The notes under the pieces: generated by a model
The model's database searches: none
The model's input: the letters and a program-made list of their open reading frames with translations, nothing else
What the model was told of the DNA's origin: nothing
Translations under genes and position numbers: made by a program
Source: Candidatus Burkholderia pumila
GTDB taxonomy: Bacteria; Pseudomonadota; Gammaproteobacteria; Burkholderiales; Burkholderiaceae
Assembly: GCA_001045575.1 (NCBI GenBank)
Contig: LELG01000005.1
Location: 1-33,223 of the forward strand
Direction: 5' to 3'
Length of the DNA stretch: 33,223 bases
Shown: one piece after another, positions 18,005 to 26,608 of the stretch
How positions within the stretch are numbered: the first letter of the stretch is position 1
How the letters are laid out: the number at the start of each line of letters is the position of its first letter

Positions 18005-19629
18005 AGCTCGCAATCATCATTCTGGGCCGCGCCGCACTTGAAACCGCGCAACGCATTCAGGCGCGTTTTCCGGAATCGCGTGTGCATGGGCTTGCAAACC
18101 GTGTGAGCGCGGACGTCGCGTATCAAGACTTCGGTGCGCACATTCGTGAACTCTATGCGACGAACACGCCGATCGTCGCGCTGTGTTCTGCGGGAATCGT
18201 GATACGTGCGCTGGCGTCTGCGCTTGAGGACAAGCAGGCAGAATCGCCCGTGCTTGCTGTCGCGCAAGACGGAAGCGCGGTTGTCCCATTGCTTGGCGGC
18301 ATGAGCGGCGTCAACGTGCTGGCGCGCGATATCGGCAATGCGCTCGATATCGTGCCTGCCATCACGACGAGCGGCGAATTGCGCTTCGGCATGTGCCTGC
18401 TCGCGCCGCCTGCGGGTTATGCGCTTGCCGATATCGAACGAGGCAAGCGCTTCGTGTCCGACTTGCTAGAAGGCGAAACGATGCGAGTGGAAGGTCATGC
18501 GCCCTGGCTCGATGAAGCCGATTTGCCGCGGGCGGACGATGCCCGGCATGTCGTTCGGGTTACGCCGTTCAGTGCTTCGGTTTCAGCCTCGGATGCGCTT
18601 GTGATTCATTCGCGTTGCGTTGCCATTTGGGTCGAGCAAGCGGACACGACGGAAGAGCACTTGCGTCTTGTGTTTAGAGAACACGGTGTCTCGCCGCTTG
18701 CGCTTGCGGCTATCGTCGCGCCTTTGAGCGCAATGACGTCCGAAACACTTGAACGTGCGGCGCAAGCGTTCGACGTCCCCTTGCGCTTCTGCGCTGACAA
18801 TCCTTTCGATGCAACGCTGCATATCGCAGATCACCTCATCGATGCCGATGCAATAGGACGCGCACGCGGCACGTTGACCGTCATCGGCCTCGGCCCAGGC
18901 AGCGCGGAATGGATGACGCCCGCTGCAAAACAGGCACTTGCAAGCGCGCAAGATATTCTCGGCTACGAAACCTACGTGCGCATGGCCGGACCTTTTCGCG
19001 CCGATCAACGCGCGCATATGACCGACAACCGTGAGGAATTGCAGCGTGCGAGTCATGCATTCGAGCTGGCAAGCGAAGGACGCAGAGTAGTCGTCTTATC
19101 GTCCGGCGATCCGGGCGTCTTTGCGATGGCCGCTGCCGTTCTGGAGGCGCTGGATGAGGAACATGCTTCGCATCCCGAATGGAATGCTGTAAAGCTTTCC
19201 ATTGTACCGGGCGTGTCCGCTTCGCTGGCGACGGCGGCGATCGCCGGTGCGCCGCTCGGTCACGATTTCTGTGTACTTTCGCTCTCAGATAACCTGAAGC
19301 CCTGGAGCGTCATCGAGCAACGTCTGGCGCATGCGGGTCAAGCGGATCTCGTCATGGCGTTCTATAATCCGCTGTCGAAAGCGCGGTCGTGGCAATTCGA
19401 TCGCGCAATCGAAATCGTGCGGCAATACCGTAATGCAAAGACGCCCGTTGTGCTTGGTAGAAATATCGGACGTCCGGGCGAAACATTACGCACCGTCACG
19501 CTCGATGCATTGAGCAGGGATCTCGTCGACATGCGCACGATGATCATCGTCGGTTCGTCAACTACACGTGTCGTTGGCGACTGGGTTTATACACCGCGCT
19601 GGTACGAAAGCTCATCGGGCACGACGTAA
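18001..19629 (+). CDS. cobJ: CbiG-like domain fused to precorrin-3B C(17)-methyltransferase
   Basis: The protein has 542 residues starting at GTG 18001, which overlaps the cobI stop (GTGA). Residues about 1-290 resemble Cbi[69 protein letters not shown], ending with a piece like the start of the CbiG C-terminal domain ([28 protein letters not shown]). From about 295 it is Cob[68 protein letters not shown]. CobJ methylates C-17 and drives ring contraction; CbiG in anaerobes opens the lactone. Its 3' end overlaps the convergent chlD frame by 43 bases. Confidence 0.93.
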   Translation: MKLAIIILGRAALETAQRIQARFPESRVHGLANRVSADVAYQDFGAHIRELYATNTPIVALCSAGIVIRALASALEDKQAESPVLAVAQDGSAVVPLLGGMSGVNVLARDIGNALDIVPAITTSGELRFGMCLLAPPAGYALADIERGKRFVSDLLEGETMRVEGHAPWLDEADLPRADDARHVVRVTPFSASVSASDALVIHSRCVAIWVEQADTTEEHLRLVFREHGVSPLALAAIVAPLSAMTSETLERAAQAFDVPLRFCADNPFDATLHIADHLIDADAIGRARGTLTVIGLGPGSAEWMTPAAKQALASAQDILGYETYVRMAGPFRADQRAHMTDNREELQRASHAFELASEGRRVVVLSSGDPGVFAMAAAVLEALDEEHASHPEWNAVKLSIVPGVSASLATAAIAGAPLGHDFCVLSLSDNLKPWSVIEQRLAHAGQADLVMAFYNPLSKARSWQFDRAIEIVRQYRNAKTPVVLGRNIGRPGETLRTVTLDALSRDLVDMRTMIIVGSSTTRVVGDWVYTPRWYESSSGTT

Positions 19630-20270
19630 TCCGCTTGCCACGCGTGCGCAAATTCGGCGCATCGTCCGACGCGAGCGAAACTTTCATCGAAATCCACGAC
19701 GATGATTCGATCCGCGCCGGAAGGCATCACGGGCCGCTCGTTCGTTCGGCCATCGGTCAATAGCCAAAGCCAGCGGCGCTGCACCGACCTGCGGCGTGCT
19801 GAACGTTCGAGCACATTAGCCGCGCTCGCAAGACCGAGTGCAAGCGGCGTGCCGCCACCGCCGCCAATCGGCGCGATCCAGCGTTCGTTCCACCAATGCG
19901 CCGCTCCGGGCTGACGCCGCACTTCCGCGCGTTTGCCGCCGAAGCAGACCAACGCGACCTCCGCACGCTCATGATACGCGCGGTCGAACAACGCAAGCAC
20001 CAGGCCTTTAGCGCGTGCAAGACGTTCACCCGTTAGCATGGAACCGGAGCAATCGAGCACGAAGCAATGCAATACCGATGCATCGCCTTGCGCACGGCGA
20101 TAACGCACATGGCGCGCATCGAGACGCTCCGCACGTTTGGCACGCAGCGTGGCCATCCAGTCGATGACACTGCTCGCTTCACCTTGGCGCGATTTCCAAC
20201 GCCCTTCAGACCATCGAAAGCGAGGCTCGCTGCGTTGAGCATCGGCGTCGGTCCTTCGATGGTTCAGGCT
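19587..20270 (-). CDS. chlD: VWA domain of cobaltochelatase medium subunit (ChlD), expressed by -1 frameshift from chlI
   Basis: This frame carries a von Willebrand A domain: HCFVLDCSGSMLTGERLARA with the D-x-S-x-S metal-binding (MIDAS) motif, GGGGGTPLALGLASA with the MIDAS threonine, and WLLTDGRTNERP with the MIDAS aspartate. It has no ATG after the conserved region begins (SEPRFRWSEGRWKSRQGEAS) and no ribosome site. It lies in the -1 frame relative to chlI, joined at the A7 heptamer (20270-20276). Read through the shift, the product is 560 residues, the normal ChlD/BchD layout of AAA+ domain, charged linker and VWA. With CobN and ChlI it would insert cobalt into hydrogenobyrinate a,c-diamide. 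The alternative, a separate gene starting at ATG 20342 or a recent frameshift mutation, is less well supported. Confidence 0.8.
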   Translation of the reverse strand, partial: SLNHRRTDADAQRSEPRFRWSEGRWKSRQGEASSVIDWMATLRAKRAERLDARHVRYRRAQGDASVLHCFVLDCSGSMLTGERLARAKGLVLALFDRAYHERAEVALVCFGGKRAEVRRQPGAAHWWNERWIAPIGGGGGTPLALGLASAANVLERSARRRSVQRRWLWLLTDGRTNERPVMPSGADRIIVVDFDESFARVGRCAEFAHAWQADYVVPDELSYQRGV

Positions 20271-20278
20271 TTTTTTAC
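20210..20278 (-). promoter_or_regulatory. Programmed -1 ribosomal frameshift signal in chlI/chlD
   Basis: On the minus strand chlI reads GTA-AAA-AAA-GCC-TGA; the heptamer A-AAA-AAA (20276-20270) has the X-XXY-YYZ layout in the zero frame. Six bases later ACCATCGAAGG (20263-20253) can pair with CTTTCGATGGT (20220-20210): 11 pairs with one G-U, around a 32-base loop that contains a smaller GCTC/GAGC hairpin. Slippage by -1 continues AAA-AAA-AGC-CTG into the VWA frame. Confidence 0.75.
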
Positions 20279-21268
20279 GGCTAAGGGCCTGACTTGCTTG
20301 ACCTTCGTTGTGTCTGCGGACTCCGGCGGCAGATAGCCCCAATCGGTTTCATTCGGTTTTAATTCTGTATTGGGGGGCGTGCCTCTAGGCGGCGCAGAAG
20401 CTTCCTCACGTTCACGTCGCCGATGCTTGAGAACGGCATCCGCAACTCGTTCCACGTGCGACACCTCGATACGCGATGCGCTTTCCAACGCAGCCAGGGC
20501 GCGTGCGGCACGCAGCATCACGAGATCGGCGCGCATGCCATCCACGTTCGCCTCGATACACAATTCGCTGACGCGTGCATGCACTGCATCATCCAGATCG
20601 AGCGAGGCAATCTTTGTCCGCGCTGCTCTGATGTTTTGTTCCAGTGCGTCTTGTTTCGCTTCGTAACGCGTGCGAAATGCAACGGGATCCGAATCAAACG
20701 CAAGCCTTGCTTTAACGATTTGCTGGCGAATGCCTGCATCAAAAGAATTAGGCATCTCGACCGCGAGACCGAAGCGATCAAGCAATTGCGGCCGCAAGTC
20801 GCCTTCTTCCGGATTCATCGTGCCGATCAAAACAAACCGCGCTTCATGGCGATGCGAAATACCATCGCGTTCGATGATGTTCACACCGCTGGCCGCAACA
20901 TCGAGCAATTGATCGACCAGCGGGTTCGGCAAGAGATTGACTTCATCGACATAGAGCATGCCGAGATGCGCTTTGGCTAACAGACCCGGCAAAAACGTCA
21001 CGCCGCCATCACGTAAAGCGCCTTGAAGATCGAGCGTGCCGATCAATTGCTCTTCGCTGGCGCCTAGCGGCAAAGTGACGAGCCGCCCTTCGGGCAACAA
21101 CTCCGCAAGCGCTCTGGCCGCAGTGGATTTAGCCGTTCCGCGCGGCCCGCTGACAAGCACGCCGCCTAGCGCGGGGTCGATCGAAGCAAGCAATAAAGCT
21201 TGCTGCAAGGCTTCCTGCCCGACGAGCGCGGTGAACGGAAACACCGGATTCAAAGTTGATTCGTTCAC
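20264..21268 (-). CDS. chlI: AAA+ ATPase subunit of cobaltochelatase (ChlI-like small subunit)
   Basis: This 334-residue magnesium-chelatase-type ATPase has FPFTALVGQEALQQALLLAS at the start, Walker A GPRGTAKSTAARAL, LGASEEQLIGTLDLQGAL, Walker B with the family run LYVDEVNLLPNPLVDQLLD, and ARFVLIGTMNPEEGDLRPQL followed by LLDRFGLAVE (sensor/arginine finger region). A GTG start at 21268 overlaps the cobN stop (GTGA) and is preferred over the longer ATG frame (21349), which runs into cobN. It ends with TGA only two codons after the slippery heptamer; ribosomes that do not shift make this ATPase, those that shift make ChlD. It powers CobN in cobalt insertion. Confidence 0.9.
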   Translation of the reverse strand: MNESTLNPVFPFTALVGQEALQQALLLASIDPALGGVLVSGPRGTAKSTAARALAELLPEGRLVTLPLGASEEQLIGTLDLQGALRDGGVTFLPGLLAKAHLGMLYVDEVNLLPNPLVDQLLDVAASGVNIIERDGISHRHEARFVLIGTMNPEEGDLRPQLLDRFGLAVEMPNSFDAGIRQQIVKARLAFDSDPVAFRTRYEAKQDALEQNIRAARTKIASLDLDDAVHARVSELCIEANVDGMRADLVMLRAARALAALESASRIEVSHVERVADAVLKHRRREREEASAPPRGTPPNTELKPNETDWGYLPPESADTTKVKQVRPLAVKKA

Positions 21269-24200
21269 GAGTGACGGCCTTCGAGATGCTGTTCGATATT
21301 CAGCAGATGCCGCGTAACGTCGTTGCGATATGCGCCGGGTTCTTGCCACATGCCGCGCTCCATCGCTTCGAGCAAGCGTTCGCAGATGGATTGCAATGCA
21401 TGCGGATTATGCTTCTGCATGAAGTCACGCGTGTCGGCGTCGTTGACGTAGGCATCCGTGACCAACGCGTATTGGTGATCGGAGACCACGCGGGCCGTCG
21501 CATCGTAGCCGAAGAGATAATCGACCGTCGCCGCCAGTTCGGAAGCGCCTTTATAACCGTGACGCTTGACGCCATCGATCCATTTTGGATTGACGACGCG
21601 TGCACGCACGACACGCGCGATCTCTTCGTTCAAAGTACGCACGCGCGGCGACGAGGGATTGCTGTGATCCGCGTTATACGCTTGCGGCTGAACACCCGAC
21701 AAATGGCGCACCGCCGCGACCATTCCGCCTTGAAACTGGTGATAGTCGTTCGAATCCAGTATGTCGTGCTCACGATTGTCCTGATTTTGCAGAACGACAT
21801 CGAATGTCGAAAGCCGCGTGCCAAAACTCGACCGCGCCTCTGTGCCGTCGCCGCCTTGCGAATACGCATAGCCGCCGGTGTTTTGATAAGCGGCGGACAA
21901 GTCAGCATCCGTTTGCCATTGCCTGGCGTCGATCAATTTCTGCAAGCCTGCGCCATATGCGCCCGGCTTCGTGCTAAAGACGCGCCAGCCCGCACGACGA
22001 CGCGCTTCATTAGCGTCAATGCCGCGAGCGATGAGTTCATCGCGTTCGCGCAGGACGCGGGCGCGAATCGGATTCACGTCATCGGGTTCGTCTTCGAGAT
22101 CGGCGACCGCTTGCACGGCGGCATCGAAAAGATGCATGAGATTGGCGAACGCATCACGAAAGAAGCCAGACACGCGCAAGGTTACGTCGATGCGCGGACG
22201 ATTGAAAATCGTGATCGGCAATATTTCGAAGTCCGTCACGCGATGGCTGCCCGCCGCCCATGTGGGCCTGACACCAATCAGGGCGAATGCCTGAGCGATG
22301 TCGTCACCACCCGTTCGCATGGTCGCCGTGCCCCATGCCGACAAGCCGATTGCGCGTGGATAATCGCCATGATCCTGAACATGACGTTCGACTAAGGCAT
22401 TGGCTGATTTAAGTCCTAAGGACCAGGCGGCTTGCGTCGGCAAGGCGCGCGTGTCGACCGAATAGAAATTGCGGCCCGTGGGAAGCACATCGGGCCTGCC
22501 GCGAGATGGTGAACCGCTTGGACCCGGCGGCACGAAGCGGCCTTCCAGGCCGCGCAAGAGCTGCTTTAGCTCTTGCGGGCCGCAAGCATCGAGTCTTGCG
22601 AGCACGTCGTTATGCAAGCGATCCAACACGCGTGCGCTTGCATTTCCAGGTGCGGAAACTTCGTGCTGCAAGAGTTGCGTGGCATACGCTTCGAGTCGTT
22701 CGCGCGTGTCGCCGTTATGACGCCACGGCGCATCGCTTTGCATTTTCAGCGCTTCAGGACGGGGGCCGTTCCATGCCGCGGCCCAGTCTGCGTCGAGCGG
22801 ATCGAAGTCTTCGCCTAGCTTGAGATCGCGCGCGATCGCCGTGATGAGACTCGCGTTCGCGTCTTGCCCGTCGCCAATGGGAAATCGGCCTAGGGCAAGC
22901 AGCGTGTCGCGCCGCTGAGCGCCTTCCGGCGATGCGCCGAAGACATGCAAACCATCGCGAATCTGCGCTTCCTTGAGTTCGCAAAGATAGGCATCAGCAC
23001 GAGTGAGTAGCGCGTCTTCGCCTGCCGTATCGCGCGGTGCATCGATACCCAATTCCTCATGCAAGCGATGCTTTACGATGCTGTCTAAAATCGACTTGCG
23101 CAACAGCTTTGCGCGACGCACATCGACCATCAAGGCTTCGTAATATTCATCGACCTGACGTTCGAGATCCTGCAAGGGGCCGTAGTTTTCAGCGCGCGTA
23201 AGCGGCGGCATCAGATGATCGATGACGACTGCCTGAGCGCGGCGCTTGGCCTGGCTGCCCTCGCCCGGATCGTTTACGATAAACGGATAGAGATGCGGCA
23301 TCGGCCCGAGAATCAGATCGGGCCAACACGAAGCCGACAACGCGACGCTCTTGCCGGGCAGCCATTCGAGATTGCCGTGCTTGCCGACATGAACGATGGC
23401 ATCCGCTTGAAAATGTAAACGCAGCCAGAAATAAAACGCGAGATACGAATGCGGCGGCACGAGTTCGGCATCGTGATAGCTCGCGTAATCTTTGCGCTCA
23501 CGTGAACGCGACGGCTGAATACCGATGAACGCTTCGCCGCAACGCAAGCCTGCGATCATGAAACGGCCACGTCTGATGGTCGGATCCTTCTCTGGCGGTC
23601 CCCAGTTTTTTTCCAGCGCCTGCCGCGCGTCCAGGGGCAATGCGCGATAGCTGTCGAGATAGTCTTCCAGCGCCAGACTTTGCAAAGCGGGACGCAAGTC
23701 GCGCACCACGGGATCATTGGTTACGCCTTGCGTCAGCGCATTGATGAGCGCATTGCCATCGCCCGGAATATCCGATAGGCAATAACCTTCGCGCTTCATC
23801 ATCGAAAGAATATTGATGCACGATGCAGGCGTATCCAGACCCACGCCATTGCCAATGCGCCCTTCGCTCGCGGGATAGTTCGCCAGTATCAGTGCGACGC
23901 GCTTTTGCTCGTTGGGCGTCATGCGCAGCTTGCACCAGCGGCGGCCAAGCTGGGCAATGAAGTGCACACGTTCAGCGTCCGGCTGATACCGCACGACATC
24001 GACTTGCGTTTGCTTGCAGTGGTAAGCCAGCTCTTTGAAACTGATTTCACGCGTGATGATGCGCCCGTCGACTTCAGGCAAAGCGACATACATGGCGACA
24101 TCACGCGAATTCAGTCCGTGATTGTCTTTGAGCCAGTCTTCGCGATTTCCGCCGCTAAGAATCACTTGCAGCACGGGTGCGTCCCCGGTAACTTCGAACG

Positions 24201-25038
24201 ATTCTTCGTCGCCGATTATGCCAGCCGCGAAAGCCGTAGTGTTCAGCACTAGCGCGGCCCTATGCTCCAGGCATAAGGACTTCACCACTTCCCGGCTGAC
24301 GCTTTCCTTAAGCGACGAAATTGCGATTGGCAGCGGATTCATGCCTTCGCTTTCAAGTGCTTCGATGAGTGCGTCGAAAACGGCCGTGTTTTCCGATTGA
24401 AGATGGGCGCGATAGAAGAGAATCGCAACGACGCTGCCGTCTTGGGTCCAGCGCGCTTGCCAATCTTCGATGGATGCAAGCTCGCGCTTAGGATGATAAA
24501 TCGCGACTACTGGCAACGGGTCTGGCGGCTGCGGCTCGCGCCCAAAGCCGAGTGCGCGATACGCAATGGCGCGCAGGAATTCCTCAGCATTGCGCGCGCC
24601 GCCTTCCCGCAAATAAGCCGAGAGCTCTCGGCAGAAAGTGCCGTCCGCCGTGCTTTTTTTAATCAGATTGGGGTCTTCGGTCAGATCGCCCGAGAACATC
24701 GCCAGCGTTTGCTGCTGCTGTTCCGCTAAAGCAGTAAGCCGTTCAATGCCATAAGGCCAATACGATTCGCCGCCCAGATGATTGACTATGACCGCTTTGG
24801 CATGACGCAATACATCGTCGATATAGAAATCGACCGATGCAGGCTGACGCAGAAACGCGAGATTCACCAGGCGCACTTCGGGAAAGCCCGCTTCCAGATG
24901 CGGAAAAACGCTTGCCAGCAAAGCAAGCGTCGTATCAGCCGAACTGAGCACGACGATCGGTGCGCTCGTCTGATCGATCCGCATGACGCCTTGAGCGTCA
25001 TCGACGAAGCCTCCGGGCGTCGTGCGTAGCAAATGCAT
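21265..25038 (-). CDS. cobN: Cobaltochelatase large subunit CobN
   Basis: This 1257-residue CobN/BchH-family protein binds hydrogenobyrinate a,c-diamide and inserts Co2+ with help from ChlI/ChlD. The start MHLLRTTPGGFVDDAQGVMR (25038) is chosen over an ATG 20 codons upstream because it follows the cobW stop by 4 bases and matches the family. Visible family segments include GGESYWPYGIERLTALAEQQ, LILANYPASEGRIGNGVGLD (A-N-Y-P motif), VHVGKHGNLEWLPGKSVALS (G-K-H-G-x-x-E-W-L-P-G), GRNFYSVDTRALPTQAAW (N-F-Y-S-x-D), VLWG-like GLSAWGTATMRTGGDDIAQA and RIDVTLRVSGFFRDAFANL. Full length and uninterrupted over 3.8 kb, remarkable in this neighbourhood. Confidence 0.96.
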   Translation of the reverse strand: MHLLRTTPGGFVDDAQGVMRIDQTSAPIVVLSSADTTLALLASVFPHLEAGFPEVRLVNLAFLRQPASVDFYIDDVLRHAKAVIVNHLGGESYWPYGIERLTALAEQQQQTLAMFSGDLTEDPNLIKKSTADGTFCRELSAYLREGGARNAEEFLRAIAYRALGFGREPQPPDPLPVVAIYHPKRELASIEDWQARWTQDGSVVAILFYRAHLQSENTAVFDALIEALESEGMNPLPIAISSLKESVSREVVKSLCLEHRAALVLNTTAFAAGIIGDEESFEVTGDAPVLQVILSGGNREDWLKDNHGLNSRDVAMYVALPEVDGRIITREISFKELAYHCKQTQVDVVRYQPDAERVHFIAQLGRRWCKLRMTPNEQKRVALILANYPASEGRIGNGVGLDTPASCINILSMMKREGYCLSDIPGDGNALINALTQGVTNDPVVRDLRPALQSLALEDYLDSYRALPLDARQALEKNWGPPEKDPTIRRGRFMIAGLRCGEAFIGIQPSRSRERKDYASYHDAELVPPHSYLAFYFWLRLHFQADAIVHVGKHGNLEWLPGKSVALSASCWPDLILGPMPHLYPFIVNDPGEGSQAKRRAQAVVIDHLMPPLTRAENYGPLQDLERQVDEYYEALMVDVRRAKLLRKSILDSIVKHRLHEELGIDAPRDTAGEDALLTRADAYLCELKEAQIRDGLHVFGASPEGAQRRDTLLALGRFPIGDGQDANASLITAIARDLKLGEDFDPLDADWAAAWNGPRPEALKMQSDAPWRHNGDTRERLEAYATQLLQHEVSAPGNASARVLDRLHNDVLARLDACGPQELKQLLRGLEGRFVPPGPSGSPSRGRPDVLPTGRNFYSVDTRALPTQAAWSLGLKSANALVERHVQDHGDYPRAIGLSAWGTATMRTGGDDIAQAFALIGVRPTWAAGSHRVTDFEILPITIFNRPRIDVTLRVSGFFRDAFANLMHLFDAAVQAVADLEDEPDDVNPIRARVLRERDELIARGIDANEARRRAGWRVFSTKPGAYGAGLQKLIDARQWQTDADLSAAYQNTGGYAYSQGGDGTEARSSFGTRLSTFDVVLQNQDNREHDILDSNDYHQFQGGMVAAVRHLSGVQPQAYNADHSNPSSPRVRTLNEEIARVVRARVVNPKWIDGVKRHGYKGASELAATVDYLFGYDATARVVSDHQYALVTDAYVNDADTRDFMQKHNPHALQSICERLLEAMERGMWQEPGAYRNDVTRHLLNIEQHLEGRHS

Positions 25039-25042
25039 AGGG

Positions 25043-26128
25043 TCAGGCCTGCGCGGGTGAATGGCTGAGCGCGGCACCGAAGGCGCGCTGCAAAGCATCG
25101 CGTTCGAGGTCTTCGCCGACGAGTACGAAGCGGCTTAGCGTGCGGTCTTCATTCGCCTCCCAACGACGATCGAAATAACTGTCTAAGCGCCGTCCGACGC
25201 CTTGCACGACGAGCCGCATCGCAGCGCCCGGCAGTGCAGCGAAGCCCTTGACACGATAAATCGTGTGCTGCCCGACCAGCGCATGCAATGCCGCAAGTGC
25301 CTGTTCGCGCGTTTCGACTTTGGCTTGCACGACGACCGAATCAAACTCGTCATGATGATGATCGGTATGGCCTTCGTCATCCGCCGAGCCATGATGATCG
25401 TGACGCAAATGAATCGTTTCCTCGGATGCCGATTGCAAACCAAGCAGCGTATGCACATCGAGCTTGCCCATTTGCGCGGGCACGATCTTCACCTCAGCGG
25501 GAATCTCGGGACGCACTAACGCTTCGACTTTAGCGAGCGCATCTGCATCCATCAGATCGGTTTTATTGACGATGACCAGGTCCGCCGACGAAAGCTGATC
25601 TTCGAACAACTCATGCAAAGGCGATTCATGATCGAGATTCGGATCGGCTTTGCGTTGTGCATCGACTGCTACGGGATTGGCTGCAAACTGACCGCTCGCA
25701 GTAGCGGGGCCATCGACAACGGTCACGACGGCATCGACCGTACAGGCATTCTTGATGGACGGCCAGTTGAACGCTTGGACGAGCGGCTTGGGCAAAGCCA
25801 ATCCGGACGTTTCGATCAAGACATGATCGATATTGTCGCGGCGCTCGACGAGTTGCTCCATCACCGGATAAAACTCTTCCTGCACGGTGCAGCACAGGCA
25901 GCCGTTTGCGAGTTCATAAAGATTGCGGTCTTTGGAACCCGCTTCGTCATCGCAACCAATGCCGCAGCCCTTAAGGATTTCCCCGTCGATGCCAAGCTCA
26001 CCGAATTCGTTGACGATCACCGCAATGCGTAGGCCATGCGCATTGGACAGAATATGGCGCATCAGCGTGGTCTTGCCGCTGCCGAGAAAGCCGGTGACGA
26101 CCGTCACGGGGATCTTGCGAGTGTGCAT
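25043..26128 (-). CDS. cobW: CobW-family GTP-dependent metallochaperone
   Basis: This 361-residue G3E GTPase is thought to load cobalt for CobN. The start at 26128 (MHTRKIPVTVVTGFLGSGKT) has GGAG five bases upstream; an earlier in-frame ATG (26257) would reach into the riboswitch. Motifs: Walker A GFLGSGKTTL, the metal-binding CXCC in ANGCLCCTVQEEF, ETSGLALPKPL, the guanine-specificity NKTD, and a histidine-rich tract HLRHDHHGSADDEGHTDHHH near residue 265, which suits cobalt binding. The C-terminal CobW_C domain follows (VVVQAKVETREQALAALHAL). First gene of the riboswitch-2 unit cobW-cobN-chlI/D. Confidence 0.95.
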   Translation of the reverse strand: MHTRKIPVTVVTGFLGSGKTTLMRHILSNAHGLRIAVIVNEFGELGIDGEILKGCGIGCDDEAGSKDRNLYELANGCLCCTVQEEFYPVMEQLVERRDNIDHVLIETSGLALPKPLVQAFNWPSIKNACTVDAVVTVVDGPATASGQFAANPVAVDAQRKADPNLDHESPLHELFEDQLSSADLVIVNKTDLMDADALAKVEALVRPEIPAEVKIVPAQMGKLDVHTLLGLQSASEETIHLRHDHHGSADDEGHTDHHHDEFDSVVVQAKVETREQALAALHALVGQHTIYRVKGFAALPGAAMRLVVQGVGRRLDSYFDRRWEANEDRTLSRFVLVGEDLERDALQRAFGAALSHSPAQA

Positions 26129-26258
26129 CGTTGCTCCGGGAATCTTGTGCGCGCGTCTTTCCGAGCGATGCGAGGGCATCGTAAGTACAGGGAAATGCGC
26201 GCCGCTTTGTGGTGGTGAGTCCGCGCCGCTTCCCCGCGACTGCGAACCCGCTGACATT

Positions 26259-26470
26259 CTGGCCGGTATCCGGGCTGACGATGTGACCGCCTTGCCTTCC
26301 CACGCATTCTTGCGTAGTGGCCTTGAAGCGGCTCGTCGCGCACGTGGCGCGACAATCGATTAACCGTTGTGGGGGGCAGCTCAGGCCAGCGCGTGTTCTT
26401 CATTTGAACCGGCGCCTCCTGCTTCCTGTTTAACTGCACGCAAAAGAATCTCACGCACGAGCACCAAAAC
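26259..26470 (-). ncRNA. Cobalamin riboswitch 2 (upstream of cobW)
   Basis: On the minus strand the aptamer pieces occur in order: TTGGTGC (26466-26461), GTTAAACAGGAA, CCGGTTCAAAT, GAGCTGCCCCCCACAACGG (B12 box region; usual CCCCCGCAAC), TAATCG, CGACGAGCCGC, GGCCACT, GTGGGAAGGCAAGGCGG, and the closing GTCAGCCCGGATACCGGCC ending near 26261. The closing motif differs from riboswitch 1 (CGGATACCGG versus AGGAGACCTG) but keeps pairing. It would repress cobW-cobN-chlI/D when adenosylcobalamin is plentiful. Confidence 0.88.
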
Positions 26471-26478
26471 TGCGTGAA

Positions 26479-26507
26479 AGTCTAGGCTTCCCACGCTCAA
26501 GCGTCAA
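26479..26507 (-). promoter_or_regulatory. Sigma-70 promoter for the cobW unit
   Basis: On the minus strand TTGACG (26507-26502) and TAGACT (26484-26479) are separated by exactly 17 bases. The predicted start falls about 7 bases after the -10, just before the riboswitch begins. The -35 is 5 of 6 and the -10 is 4 of 6. Confidence 0.65.
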
Positions 26508-26537
26508 GAAAGCACGGATGTTTCAAAGCGCTTTCTT
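26506..26537. promoter_or_regulatory. Inverted repeat overlapping the cobW -35 element
   Basis: AAGAAAGC and GCTTTCTT pair perfectly (8 bp) around a 16-base spacer, in the gap between the divergent cobW and cobE-cobO-cobB units. The left arm overlaps the cobW -35. It could be an operator or a transcript hairpin; no regulator family can be named. Confidence 0.3.
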
Positions 26538-26560
26538 GTGGTATCGTTGCCGCGCAAATA

Positions 26561-26588
26561 TTCTTGAGCCGTTTTTTTTCTTGAGCCG
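26561..26588 (+). repeat. Direct repeat upstream of cobE
   Basis: TTCTTGAGCCG occurs at 26561-26571 and 26578-26588, separated by six T, giving a 17-base period. It lies 20 bases before the cobE ATG and might be slippage or a pair of protein-binding sites. Confidence 0.6.
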
Positions 26589-26608
26589 CGTCGACGTGCG
26601 AGTCTTTC

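Noticed and set aside
20033-20242. Small minus-strand ORF starting MLNAASLAFDGLKGVG within chlD
   Set aside because: It lies in the wrong frame of the conserved VWA region; it is a shadow, although its start falls inside the frameshift stem loop.
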